Shown: positions 26,658-35,385 of the stretch, in pieces | How the letters are laid out: the number at the start of each line of letters is the position of its first letter | Numbering within the stretch: position 1 is the first letter of the stretch | NCBI GenBank assembly: GCA_038212215.1 | Contig: JBBQUT010000011.1 | Coordinates: 1 to 64,000 of the forward strand | DNA from: JALZAI01 sp038212215 | Lineage (GTDB): Bacteria > Actinomycetota > Actinomycetes > Mycobacteriales > Jatrophihabitantaceae | Direction of reading: 5' to 3' | Length of the DNA: 64,000 nucleotides | Program-made: the position numbers and the translations under genes | The notes under the pieces: model-generated | What the model was told of the DNA's origin: nothing | Database searches by the model: none | The model's input: the letters and a program-made list of their open reading frames with translations, nothing else

Positions 26658-28075
26658 TCGTCCGCGAGGATCTGAGGCCACTCGTCGAAAGCTGGATCGC
26701 GTCGCAGCGCTGGTTCGCCGGAAAGGGCCGCGCAGGCGCGGTCGACGTCGAGCACTTCGTCGACCTGTCACCGGACGTCGCGGTGTGGCTGGCCAGGATC
26801 GATTACGAGGACGGCGCCGGCGAGCTGTATCAGGTCCCGCTGACCGTCCGCGACGAGCGGCAGGACAATCTCGAGCACGCGCTGCTCGGCAAGATCGAGA
26901 TCGACGGCGCGTGGCGCTGGCTCTACGATGCGCTGTACGTGAAGGACGTTACCGGAGTGTGGCTTTCGGCCATGCGTGAACGGCGCAATGACGGCGGCGT
27001 GCACTTCGCCTGCTACGGAGATCCGGCTGCCCTGCCGGTCGGCCAATCCAGCCTGGTGCTCACCGCGGAGCAGTCCAACACGTCGCTGATGTACGGCGAC
27101 ATCGCGATCATGAAGGTGTTTCGCCGGCTGCAGCCCGGTGTGAATCCCGACATCGAGATCGGCATCGCGCTCAACGAGTCTGGAGCGCGGCACGTGCCTC
27201 GGCTCCTCGGGTCCCTGATCGCCGATCATGACGGCGAAAGCTACGCATTGGCTATGGTGCAGGAGTTCATGACCACCGCCACTGACGGCTGGGAGCTCGC
27301 AAAGAACAGCGTCCGGGACCTGATGGCCGAAGCCGATCTGCATGCCGACGAGGCGGGCGGTGACTTCGCGGGCGAGGCGCACCGGCTGGGAATCGCCGTC
27401 GCCGAGGTGCATGCGGACCTCGCCATTGCGTTCGGCGTCTCGCCCGCGGTCGAACTCAGCGCTCGCGCTGCGGCGATGCACGACCGGCTGGACCACGCCC
27501 TGAGCGTCGTCCCGCAACTGGAACCGATGGCAAGCGGCCTGCGCAAGGCCTACGACGACTTCGCCGATGCGGGCTCAGACGTGCAATTGCAGCGCATCCA
27601 CGGCGATCTGCATCTCGGGCAGGCGCTGCGCACGTCCTCGCGCTGGGTGGTCATCGACTTCGAAGGAGAACCGATGGCAGAGCTTGCCGCGCGCGGGCGG
27701 CCCGACTCGCCACTGCGCGACATCGCCGGCATGTTGCGATCCTTCGAGTACGCCGGAAACCACCGCATCATCGAAATCGGATTCCAGCCGCAGCTTGCCT
27801 ACCGCGCAGCCGAGTGGACGCAGCGCAACCGCGACGCGTTCCTCGACGGCTACGCGGAGGCGGCGGGCCACGACCCGCGCGAACACGCCGTTCCGCTGCG
27901 TGCGTTCGAGGCGGACAAGGCGGTGTACGAGGCGCTTTACGAAGCTCGCAACCGGCCGGACTGGCTGGCGATCCCGTTGGCGTCGCTGTCGCGCCTCGCA
28001 CTCGACGCAACTGAGGCGCGCAGCGCACTCGACGTAACAGACGCGCCCAGCGCGGGGACCGAGGACAACCGATGA
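26654..28075 (+). CDS. pep2: maltokinase Pep2 (maltose-1-phosphate forming)
   Basis: Pep2 phosphorylates maltose with ATP to feed GlgE. The 473-residue protein has an N-terminal cap domain (SQRWFAGKGR), LTAEQSNTSLMYGD, and the aminoglycoside-phosphotransferase-like catalytic core QRIHGDLHLGQALR with the metal site WVVIDFEGEP and a SPLRDIAGMLRSF helix. The start overlaps treS and the stop overlaps glgB, both as ATGA. The last 25 residues are a variable Ala/Asp/Ser-rich tail. Confidence 0.94.
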
Positions 28076-30243
28076 ACGCGCCTGTCACCTCCGCCGAACT
28101 CGGCCGTGTGGTCAGTGGCATCCACCATGACCCGCACAGCGTGCTCGGCGCACATACGAGCACTGACGGCCGGACCGTGATCCGCACCCTGCGCCCGGAC
28201 GCGACCGCCGTCGAACTCGTCGTCGGAAGCAAGCGCACACCGCTCGCTGTCGTGCATACCGGCGGCGTCTTCGAGGTCACCATCGACGGCCCGGAACCTG
28301 ACTACCGCCTCGACGTCAGCTACGGCGTCGACCACTACCTGGTCGATGATCCCTACCGCTGGCTGCCCACGCTCGGCGAGGTGGACCTGCACCTGATCGG
28401 CGAGGGGCGCCACGAGAACCTGTGGGCCGTGCTCGGCGCACATGTGCGCACCTACTCGACATCGAAGGGACCTGTCACCGGCACGTCCTTCGCGGTGTGG
28501 GCCCCGAACGCGCAGGGTGTCCGGCTCACCGGCGACTTCAACTTCTGGTCCGGTAGCGCGCTGCCGATGCGCTCACTCGGCTCGTCCGGTGTCTGGGAGT
28601 TGTTCGTTCCCGAGATCGGTGACGGCGCGCGCTACAAGTTCCGAATTCTCGGCCAGGACGGTCAATGGCGCGACAAGGCCGATCCGATGGCATTCGCGAC
28701 CGAGGTTCCGCCGGCCACAGCCTCGGTCGTGCACACACCCAACTACAAGTGGGCCGATGCAGCGTGGCTCGACAAGCGCGCCCGGACCGACTGGTACGCA
28801 GCGCCGATGTCGGTCTACGAGGTGCATCTCGGCTCCTGGCGGATTGGTCTGAGTTATCGCGAACTCGCCGACGAACTGGTCGCCTACATGGGCGAGACCG
28901 GCTTCACGCATGTGGAGTTCCTGCCGGTCGCCGAGCACCCGTTCGGGGGCTCGTGGGGCTATCAGGTCTCCTCGTACTACGCGCCGTCCGCACGCTTCGG
29001 TAGTCCCGACGAGTTCCGCCACCTGGTGGACGCACTGCACGGTGCCGGCATCGGCGTCATCGTCGACTGGGTGCCTGCGCACTTCCCGAAAGACGCCTGG
29101 GCGCTGGGCCGTTTCGACGGCACCGCTCTCTACGAGCACGGTGACCCGCGCCGCGGCGAGCAGCCGGACTGGGGCACGTTCGTGTTCGACTTCGGCCGTC
29201 GCGAGGTGCGCAATTTCCTTGTGGCCAATGCGCTGTTCTGGCTGGAGGAATTCCACATCGACGGCCTGCGCGTCGACGCCGTCGCCTCGATGCTCTATCT
29301 CGACTACTCGCGCAAGGATGGCGAGTGGGTGCCCAACATCCACGGCGGTCGCGAGAACCTAGAGGCAGTCGCGTTCCTGCAAGAGATGAATGCGACCGTG
29401 TACAAGCGCGTCCCAGGCATCATGACGATCGCCGAAGAATCCACGTCATGGCCGGGTGTGACCCGGCCGACACACCTCGGCGGGCTCGGTTTCGGGTTCA
29501 AGTGGGACATGGGCTGGATGCACGACACGCTCGGCTACATCGCCCGCGAGCCGATCTACCGACAGTTCCACCACAACGACATCACGTTCTCGATGATGTA
29601 CGCCTATACCGAGAATTTCGTGCTGCCTATTTCGCACGACGAGGTCGTGCATGGCAAGGGTTCGTTGTTGAACAAGATCGCGGGCGATCGCTGGCAGCAG
29701 ATGGCGACGCTGCGCACCCTGTACGCCTACATGTGGGCCCATCCCGGTAAGCAATTGCTGTTCATGGGCCAGGAATTCGCCCAGGGCGGGGAATGGGCCG
29801 AATCGCGTTCTCTTGACTGGTGGCTGCTGGACGCGCCGGATCACCGCGGGGTCAGCCGGTTGATCACCGACCTCAACCGTGTCTATGGTGAGACATCGGC
29901 GCTGTGGTCGCAGGATTGCGTTCCCGCCGGCTTCCAGTGGATCGACGCCAACGACGCGCCCGGGAACACGTACTCCTTCCTGCGCTGGGGAACCGACGGC
30001 TCGGTGCTCGCCTGCGTCGCGAACTTCGCATCCGTTCCGCACGACAACTACCGCCTTGGCCTGCCTCTTGCCGGACGCTGGGACGAAGTGATTAACACCG
30101 ACGCGGCCGCTTACCTCGGTTCCGGGGTCGGAAACTTTGGTTCGGTCCAGGCCGTCGAGGACCCGATGCACGGACAACCTGCCTCGGCGACGCTGCGGGT
30201 ACCGCCGCTCGGAGCGCTCTGGCTGCGCTACGCGCCCGGGTAA
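28072..30243 (+). CDS. glgB: 1,4-alpha-glucan branching enzyme
   Basis: GlgB adds alpha-1,6 branches. The 723-residue GH13_9/CBM48 protein has the N-terminal HHDPHSVLGAH motif, VWAPNAQGVRLTGDFNFW, EHPFGGSWGYQ, the nucleophile region FHIDGLRVDAVASMLYLDYSR, MTIAEESTSWP and PISHDEVVHGKGS. It is the last gene of the glgE-treS-pep2-glgB operon and starts in an ATGA overlap. Confidence 0.96.
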   Translation: MNAPVTSAELGRVVSGIHHDPHSVLGAHTSTDGRTVIRTLRPDATAVELVVGSKRTPLAVVHTGGVFEVTIDGPEPDYRLDVSYGVDHYLVDDPYRWLPTLGEVDLHLIGEGRHENLWAVLGAHVRTYSTSKGPVTGTSFAVWAPNAQGVRLTGDFNFWSGSALPMRSLGSSGVWELFVPEIGDGARYKFRILGQDGQWRDKADPMAFATEVPPATASVVHTPNYKWADAAWLDKRARTDWYAAPMSVYEVHLGSWRIGLSYRELADELVAYMGETGFTHVEFLPVAEHPFGGSWGYQVSSYYAPSARFGSPDEFRHLVDALHGAGIGVIVDWVPAHFPKDAWALGRFDGTALYEHGDPRRGEQPDWGTFVFDFGRREVRNFLVANALFWLEEFHIDGLRVDAVASMLYLDYSRKDGEWVPNIHGGRENLEAVAFLQEMNATVYKRVPGIMTIAEESTSWPGVTRPTHLGGLGFGFKWDMGWMHDTLGYIAREPIYRQFHHNDITFSMMYAYTENFVLPISHDEVVHGKGSLLNKIAGDRWQQMATLRTLYAYMWAHPGKQLLFMGQEFAQGGEWAESRSLDWWLLDAPDHRGVSRLITDLNRVYGETSALWSQDCVPAGFQWIDANDAPGNTYSFLRWGTDGSVLACVANFASVPHDNYRLGLPLAGRWDEVINTDAAAYLGSGVGNFGSVQAVEDPMHGQPASATLRVPPLGALWLRYAPG

Positions 30244-30318
30244 GCGCCGGGAATGATCACGGCATCACCCCGGTTGTCCAGACGTAGTAGTTGTCGATGC
30301 AACAGCCTTGGAGGACCG

Positions 30319-31290
30319 ATGCCCGCAATCACCGCTGACACGCTAACCCTGCCCCGGATCGCCGTCGCCACGCTCGGCGACTCCGAGCGCCCAGTACGGC
30401 AGGTCACGACCGGCCCGCGCGGCTACGAGGGCGAAGGCTTCCCCGTCGTGCGCGCGTTCGCCGGTGTCTCCACCAGCGACCTCGATCCATTCATCCACAT
30501 GGACCAGATGGGCGAGGTCGACTACGCGCCGGGAGAGCCGAAGGGCACCGCCTGGCACCCGCACCGCGGCTTCGAAACCGTCACCTACATGATCGAGGGG
30601 ACGTTCCAGCACCAGGACACCCACGGTGGCGGCGGCGTGATCAACAACGGGGCGACGCAATGGATGACCGCAGGTTCGGGCCTGCTGCACATCGAGACGC
30701 CACCCGAGGAGCTGGTGATGTCCGGTGGTCTGTTCCACGGCCTGCAGTTGTGGGTCAACCTGCCGGCGAAGGACAAGTTCAGCACGCCGCGCTACCAGGC
30801 CATCGAGGGCGCCGAGGCGGGGCTGGTCAGTTCAAGCGACGGCGGCGCGCTGGTGCGGATCATCGCAGGCTCGATCGACGGCCACGACGGCCCCGGTTCC
30901 ACGCACACGCCCATCACCATGGCGCACGCCACGATCCAGCCGGGTGCCGAGCTCTCGCTGCCATGGCAGGTCGACTACAACGCGCTGGTGTACGTGCTGT
31001 CGGGCAAGGGCAGCGTCGGCGCCGAGCACCGGCCGATCCACGGCGGCCAGCTGGCCGTTTTCGGCGCGGGCGATCGGCTCACCATCGCAGCCGACTCGAG
31101 CCAGGATGCCAACCGTCCCGCGCTCGAGGTCGTGCTGCTGGGCGGGCGTGCGATCAAGGAGCCGGTCGCGCACTACGGGCCGTTCGTAATGAACACCCGC
31201 GAGGAGTTGATGCAGGCCCTCGAGGACTTCCAGGCCGGCCGTCTCGGCGTGATCCCGGAGAATGCCCTGATGCCGCACACCGGCGTCTGA
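30319..31290 (+). CDS. pirin family protein
   Basis: The 323-residue bicupin has the pirin metal-binding residues in AWHPHRGFETVTYMIEG and HQDTHGGGGVINNG, followed by MTAGSGLLHIE, and a second cupin around residues 200-290. Pirins are iron-containing proteins with quercetinase-like or redox-sensing roles; the function here is unknown. ATG 30319 is set by GGAGG 4 bases upstream. It ends before a strong hairpin and stands alone. Confidence 0.9.
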   Translation: MPAITADTLTLPRIAVATLGDSERPVRQVTTGPRGYEGEGFPVVRAFAGVSTSDLDPFIHMDQMGEVDYAPGEPKGTAWHPHRGFETVTYMIEGTFQHQDTHGGGGVINNGATQWMTAGSGLLHIETPPEELVMSGGLFHGLQLWVNLPAKDKFSTPRYQAIEGAEAGLVSSSDGGALVRIIAGSIDGHDGPGSTHTPITMAHATIQPGAELSLPWQVDYNALVYVLSGKGSVGAEHRPIHGGQLAVFGAGDRLTIAADSSQDANRPALEVVLLGGRAIKEPVAHYGPFVMNTREELMQALEDFQAGRLGVIPENALMPHTGV

Positions 31291-31307
31291 CCGACAGTGA
31301 TCATTGA

Positions 31308-31339
31308 CCGTTCCGCAGCGCGCCAGCGCTGCAGAACGG
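31308..31339 (+). terminator. hairpin terminator between pirin and the convergent gene
   Basis: CCGTTCCGCAGCGC pairs with GCGCTGCAGAACGG over 14 positions with one mismatch and a GCCA loop. It lies 18 bases after the pirin stop and 20 bases from the convergent sulfotransferase-like gene end, so it could stop transcription from both sides. No T tract follows. Confidence 0.6.
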
Positions 31340-31359
31340 CCAACCACCCCAGCTGAGCG

Positions 31360-32076
31360 CTATAGCTGCACCCGCGCGGCGTGCAAGCGCGCATAGTGCG
31401 GGCGGCTCTGCTCGGCCGCGTCGAGGGCACTGCCGTGCAGCGACACCGCGCGCCGTCGGTACGGCTGGAAGCCGGTCGAGGCGCGCACCGAGTCATACCA
31501 GTACTTCGCCCAGACGCCGTCGGATTCCCGCGGCCCCGGCGGCCAGCGCAGCATCGCCTCGTCGAACGCAACCCCGGCGTAGCCGCACAACCAGCGCAGG
31601 TACGCCGCGGGATCGCGCAGGAAGTCCGCCGCGTCGATCACCGGCAGCCCGCCGCCGAACTGGTCGTACAGCTCGCTCTGCTGCACCAGCCCGATGTCAG
31701 CAGCGACGACGCTCGCTCGCGAACGCACGTAGGACGCCACCACTTCAGCCGGATCCCGGATCAGCAGCACGTTGCGCAGCGAAGTGATCCACTCGCGGCG
31801 TAGTTGCGGGATCAGGTGGTGCGTCATGTGTTTCTGGTAGTGGACCGCCGGACCGTCCGGCCACGGACCGGTGAGAGTGGCGACCACGGCACGCCAGTCG
31901 GTCTCCCCCGCGGCGATCACCTCGTCACGCCCGGGGTGGTCGAGTCGGGTCTGCTGCAGGTAGTAGGCGTACAGCGGCTCATCGGCGACGGCGCAGTCCG
32001 GCCGGTTCTCCCACGACCTCATCAGCGCGGTGGAGATGTTGCGCGGGCCGGACCACATCGCCAACCGGACGCTCAC
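31360..32076 (-). CDS. sulfotransferase-like P-loop protein
   Basis: The 238-residue product begins VSVRLAMWSGPRNISTALMRSW, which resembles the PAPS-binding 5'-phosphosulfate loop, and has VLLIRDPAEVVASYVRSR as the 3'-phosphate-binding motif. This fits the sulfotransferase-like family often found beside class-IV aminotransferases. GTG 32076 overlaps the aminotransferase stop by 4 bases. Whether it truly transfers sulfate is unknown. Confidence 0.75.
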   Translation of the reverse strand: MSVRLAMWSGPRNISTALMRSWENRPDCAVADEPLYAYYLQQTRLDHPGRDEVIAAGETDWRAVVATLTGPWPDGPAVHYQKHMTHHLIPQLRREWITSLRNVLLIRDPAEVVASYVRSRASVVAADIGLVQQSELYDQFGGGLPVIDAADFLRDPAAYLRWLCGYAGVAFDEAMLRWPPGPRESDGVWAKYWYDSVRASTGFQPYRRRAVSLHGSALDAAEQSRPHYARLHAARVQL

Positions 32077-33101
32077 GGAGAAGGCGCAGCGTGCGCCGCG
32101 ACGTCGGCGCCGACCAGTTCGGTGTACAGGCGCTGCAACTGCTCGACCAGCGGGCCTCGCGTACCTGCGCCGATGCGCCGGCCGTCGATCGTGTGCACCG
32201 GCACGACGCCGGCAAACGTGCCGGTCACGAATGCTTCCTGCGCGCCGTACACGTCGGTGAGGCTGAAGCTCTTCTCGCGGGTGACGATCCCTGCGTCGGC
32301 GCAGATCCGCAGCACGTTCGAGCGGGTGATGCCGCCGAGGCAGTACATACCCGTGGACGTCCAGACCTCGCCGCCGCGAACGATGAAGAAGTGCGTCGAA
32401 TTGCACGTGGCGACGAACCCCTGCGGATCGAGCATCAGCGCCTCGTCCGCGCCGGCGGTGTACGCCTGGATGCAGGCGGTGATGTCGTTGAGCTTGCTGT
32501 GCGCGTTGAGCTTGGGATCAAGGGTGTCCGGTGCAGCCCGACGGACGTGCACCGTGAACAGCGACAGTCCCCGTTCGACCGTTGCCGGTAGCGGATCCTT
32601 GTATTCGCAGATGATGACGATCGTCGCCGGCCCGGCGGCCAGGCGCGGATCCTGGTACGGGGTCGACTTCGGGCCACGCGTCACCATCAGCCGCACGTGC
32701 ACGCCGTCGGTCATCGCGTTGGCGGCGAGTGTCCGATAGATCGCCGCGCTCAGCGCGGCGCGCGAGAGACCGATGTCAAGCATGATCGCCGACGCACCCT
32801 CGTAGAGCCGGTCCAGGTGCTGGTCGAGAAACGCCGGATGACCGCCGCTGACGCGCAGCCCCTCCCAGACTCCGTCACCGAGCACGAACCCGGCATCGAA
32901 CACCGACACGGTCGCCTGATTCCGCGGCCGCAACGCACCGTTCACGTAGATCAGGACGTCGGCGTTGCGCGGATCGTCTGCATAATCGTGCGTGCCGTGC
33001 GCCGTCGTCACGGGCTGCGTCGTTACGGGCTGCGTCGTCACCGGCTGCGTCGTCACGGGCTGTATCGTCACGGGCTGTATCGTTACGGGCTGCGTAGCCA
33101 T
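32073..33101 (-). CDS. class IV (branched-chain/D-amino acid type) aminotransferase
   Basis: The 342-residue pyridoxal-phosphate enzyme has LIYVNGALRPRNQATVSVFDAGFVLGDGVWEGLR, the catalytic Lys in DPKLNAHSKLNDI, EALMLDPQGFVATCNSTHFF and GGITRSNVLRICADAG, all fold-type IV blocks. It could act on branched-chain amino acids, D-amino acids or aminodeoxychorismate. The first 30 or so residues are an unusual PVTTQ repeat from a 15-bp tandem array that reaches the start codon. No Shine-Dalgarno is seen; only 4 bases separate it from the thioredoxin gene, so coupling is likely. A later start that omits the repeat is possible. Confidence 0.88.
   Translation of the reverse strand: MATQPVTIQPVTIQPVTTQPVTTQPVTTQPVTTAHGTHDYADDPRNADVLIYVNGALRPRNQATVSVFDAGFVLGDGVWEGLRVSGGHPAFLDQHLDRLYEGASAIMLDIGLSRAALSAAIYRTLAANAMTDGVHVRLMVTRGPKSTPYQDPRLAAGPATIVIICEYKDPLPATVERGLSLFTVHVRRAAPDTLDPKLNAHSKLNDITACIQAYTAGADEALMLDPQGFVATCNSTHFFIVRGGEVWTSTGMYCLGGITRSNVLRICADAGIVTREKSFSLTDVYGAQEAFVTGTFAGVVPVHTIDGRRIGAGTRGPLVEQLQRLYTELVGADVAAHAAPSP
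33012..33101. repeat. 15-bp tandem repeat, six units, at the aminotransferase start
   Basis: Units of GGGCTGCGTCGTCAC type start at 33012, 33027, 33042, 33057, 33072 and 33087. The last unit contains the complement of the ATG start. On the coding strand it gives repeated PVT(T/I)Q. Confidence 0.9.
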
Positions 33102-33105
33102 GGGC

Positions 33106-34083
33106 TCAGAACAGCGCCCGCGCCATTTCTCGCCGGGCCGGGCCGACCCGCTCGTCGTCCGGGCCCAGCAGGTCGAAGAACTCGACCAGCCGTTGCCGCA
33201 CAGCATCGCGCTCCTCGCCACTCGTGCGTACGAGCGCGTCCAGCAAGCGCCGCAACGCAGCCGGGGCGTCGTCGGCGACGAGGGCCATGTCAGCGGCCTC
33301 GAACTGGGCAGCAAGGTCATCGGGTGCCGCGTCAGCTCGAGCGATCGCGTCCGGATCCGCGACGTGCACGCGCGCCAGCAAGTCGACCTGGCGCAGCGCC
33401 AGGGCGGCGGAGTCGTTCCCCGGCTCAGCGTCCAGGATCGCCTTGAAGCCTTGCCGTGCTGCTTCGAGGTCGCCGTCGGCTAGCGCGGCTTCGGCAGCAT
33501 CGAAGCGCGGGTCCTCCGACAGTTCAAGCTCGCCCGGCCCGACGGGCTCGCCGTCAGGGCCGGGCGGACCTTCCGAGGTGCCGGAGAGGCCGGACTCGCT
33601 GGCCGCCTTCAGCATCGCGGCGAGGAACTCGCGGATCTGATCCTCGGCGATCGCACCCTGAAACCCCGGCACGAGCTGGCCGCCGAGCACGGCGAAGACG
33701 GAGGGGATGCCTTGCACCTGCAGCGCCTGCGAAATTCGCGGGTTCGCGTCCACATCGATCTTGGCGAGGACCCACGAACCGTTGCCTTCGTTCGCCAGCT
33801 TCTCCAGCACCGGGGACAGCGTCTTGCACGGCTCACACCAGTCCGCCCAAAGATCGAGGAGCACGGGTACCTGGAAGGAGCGGTCGAGCACCTCGGTCTG
33901 GAACGTCGCTTCGGTGACGTCGATGATGAACTGCCCGGCGGGGGGCGGCGGTGCGTCGGCCGCGCGGGCCTGGGCATCGGAACGGGCCTTGAGCGCGGCA
34001 AGGTCGACCGCGCCGCTCATGGCCGCGACCACCGCGGGGCTCGGCTGGGCGGTGGGGCTGGGATTGGGTCTACCGGGGCGCAT
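33106..34083 (-). CDS. thioredoxin-TPR protein (CnoX/YbbN-like)
   Basis: The 325-residue protein has a thioredoxin domain at about residues 75-185 with the active site LWADWCEPCKTLSP (CxxC kept) and IPSVFAVLGGQLVPGF, followed by a helical TPR-like region (RFDAAEAALADGDLEAARQGF). This is the YbbN/CnoX layout, which protects proteins from oxidative damage as a chaperone-redox factor. ATG 34083 opens the Pro-rich N-terminus. The frame stays open to ATG 34227 with a helical basic peptide, so a longer form cannot be excluded, but it would overlap the divergent phosphatase start. Confidence 0.88.
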   Translation of the reverse strand: MRPGRPNPSPTAQPSPAVVAAMSGAVDLAALKARSDAQARAADAPPPPAGQFIIDVTEATFQTEVLDRSFQVPVLLDLWADWCEPCKTLSPVLEKLANEGNGSWVLAKIDVDANPRISQALQVQGIPSVFAVLGGQLVPGFQGAIAEDQIREFLAAMLKAASESGLSGTSEGPPGPDGEPVGPGELELSEDPRFDAAEAALADGDLEAARQGFKAILDAEPGNDSAALALRQVDLLARVHVADPDAIARADAAPDDLAAQFEAADMALVADDAPAALRRLLDALVRTSGEERDAVRQRLVEFFDLLGPDDERVGPARREMARALF

Positions 34084-34225
34084 GGCATCCAGTTTTGCAG
34101 ACGGGCCGCCGCGGCGCTTGTAGCGACCGAGCTGCACCCGTGCTACGTCGGCTTCGGCTGCCAACCGCTGCGCGGCAAGGTGCCGTTCATCCAGGCGCCG
34201 TATGGCTTGCCTAGCGTGCTCATTC

Positions 34226-35385
34226 ATGAGCGAATCGACCCATCTTTCCCGCCGCCATGCACTCGCGCTGTTGGGCGCTGCCGGAGCCGGCGCGGCTGCG
34301 ACCCCCTTGCTCGGCACCACGGCGGCGGCCGCGACCGTCGGTCTGCGCAGCCAGGGCGCGAGCAGCACGCCCGTGCAGGGTCTGCACCTGAGCTTCGGCC
34401 GCAATCCCGCCCGGCAGATGGTCGTTTCCTGGATCACCGGCCGGCCGGTGGATCATCCACTGGTCAGCTTCGGGACGCTGGCGGGTGGGCTCGGCGATCG
34501 CGTCGACGCGGAATCGGTCGTCTACGTCGACGGGACCTCAGGGCGCAGCGTGTACGTCCACCACGCGACACTGCAGCGGCTGCGGCCCGACACCAGCTAC
34601 CTGTATGCAGCCCAGCACGACGGCGCGGCGCCCGATGCCGGGACGTTCCGCACCGCGCCGACCGGACGCGCACCGTTCACCTTCACCAGCTTCGGCGACC
34701 AGGCGACACCCGAGCTCAGCTGGGCTCCCGACGGCACGGTCGGCTTGGACGCCAACTCCGCCCCGGCATCGAAGGACACCGTCACCGGGATCGAGCAGAT
34801 CGGCCCGCTGTTTCACCTGCTCAACGGTGACCTCTGCTACGCCAACCTCGACGTCGACCGCGTGCGCACCTGGAACAACTTCTTCACCAACAACACTCGT
34901 TCGGCGCGCTTCCGGCCGTGGATGCCGGCCGCCGGCAACCACGAGATCGAGCGGGGCAACGGCCCGATCGGCTTCGGCGCCTACCAGACCTATTTCCGGC
35001 TACCCTCTGCGGAGAACGGCGAACTGGCCGATCTGTGGTATGCGTTCACGGTCGGCTCGGTACGCTTCATCGTCCTGCAGAACGACGACCTTTGTCTCCA
35101 GGACGGCGGTGATGTGTATGTCCACGGCTATTCAGGTGGACGCCAGTTGCGCTTGCTAATGGCAAGCGCACCCCGACCTATGAGAAGGAGCAGGCAGTGT
35201 GGAGCGCGGTCCGCGACAGCGAACATCCTTACGGCTTCGCCGCTTTCACCGTCGACCCGGGCCAGGGCCCGGGCGGACGGACTTCCCTGCATGTCACGTA
35301 CTACAACGTGAACAAGCCGTTCGGCGAGCTTTCAGTGTTCGAGCGCTTCACACTGCACCGCTCCCGCTCGGATGGCGAGGGCTAG
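34226..35385 (+). pseudogene. purple acid phosphatase-like metallophosphoesterase, broken by internal deletion and frameshift
   Basis: The frame from ATG 34226 starts with a Tat-type signal (LSRRHALALLG), then a fibronectin-like domain and the first metal motifs: TSFGDQ, NGDLCYANL and AGNHEIE. After DVYVHGYSGG (about 35138) family similarity stops. The family C-terminus reappears in the next frame from about 35158 (ANGKRTPTYEKEQ, WSAVRDSEHPYGFAAF, VTYYNV, FERFTLHR) and ends at 35385. The block with the two later His motifs (VxxH and GHxH) is missing, about 150 residues by comparison with the family. The product cannot hold a full dimetal site. The uninterrupted first frame runs to 35311. Confidence 0.85.

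Noticed and set aside
30285..30312. Possible operator (GTTG-6 bases-CAAC) upstream of the pirin gene
   Set aside because: The arms are only 4 bp and such matches are common by chance; no regulator gene is adjacent.
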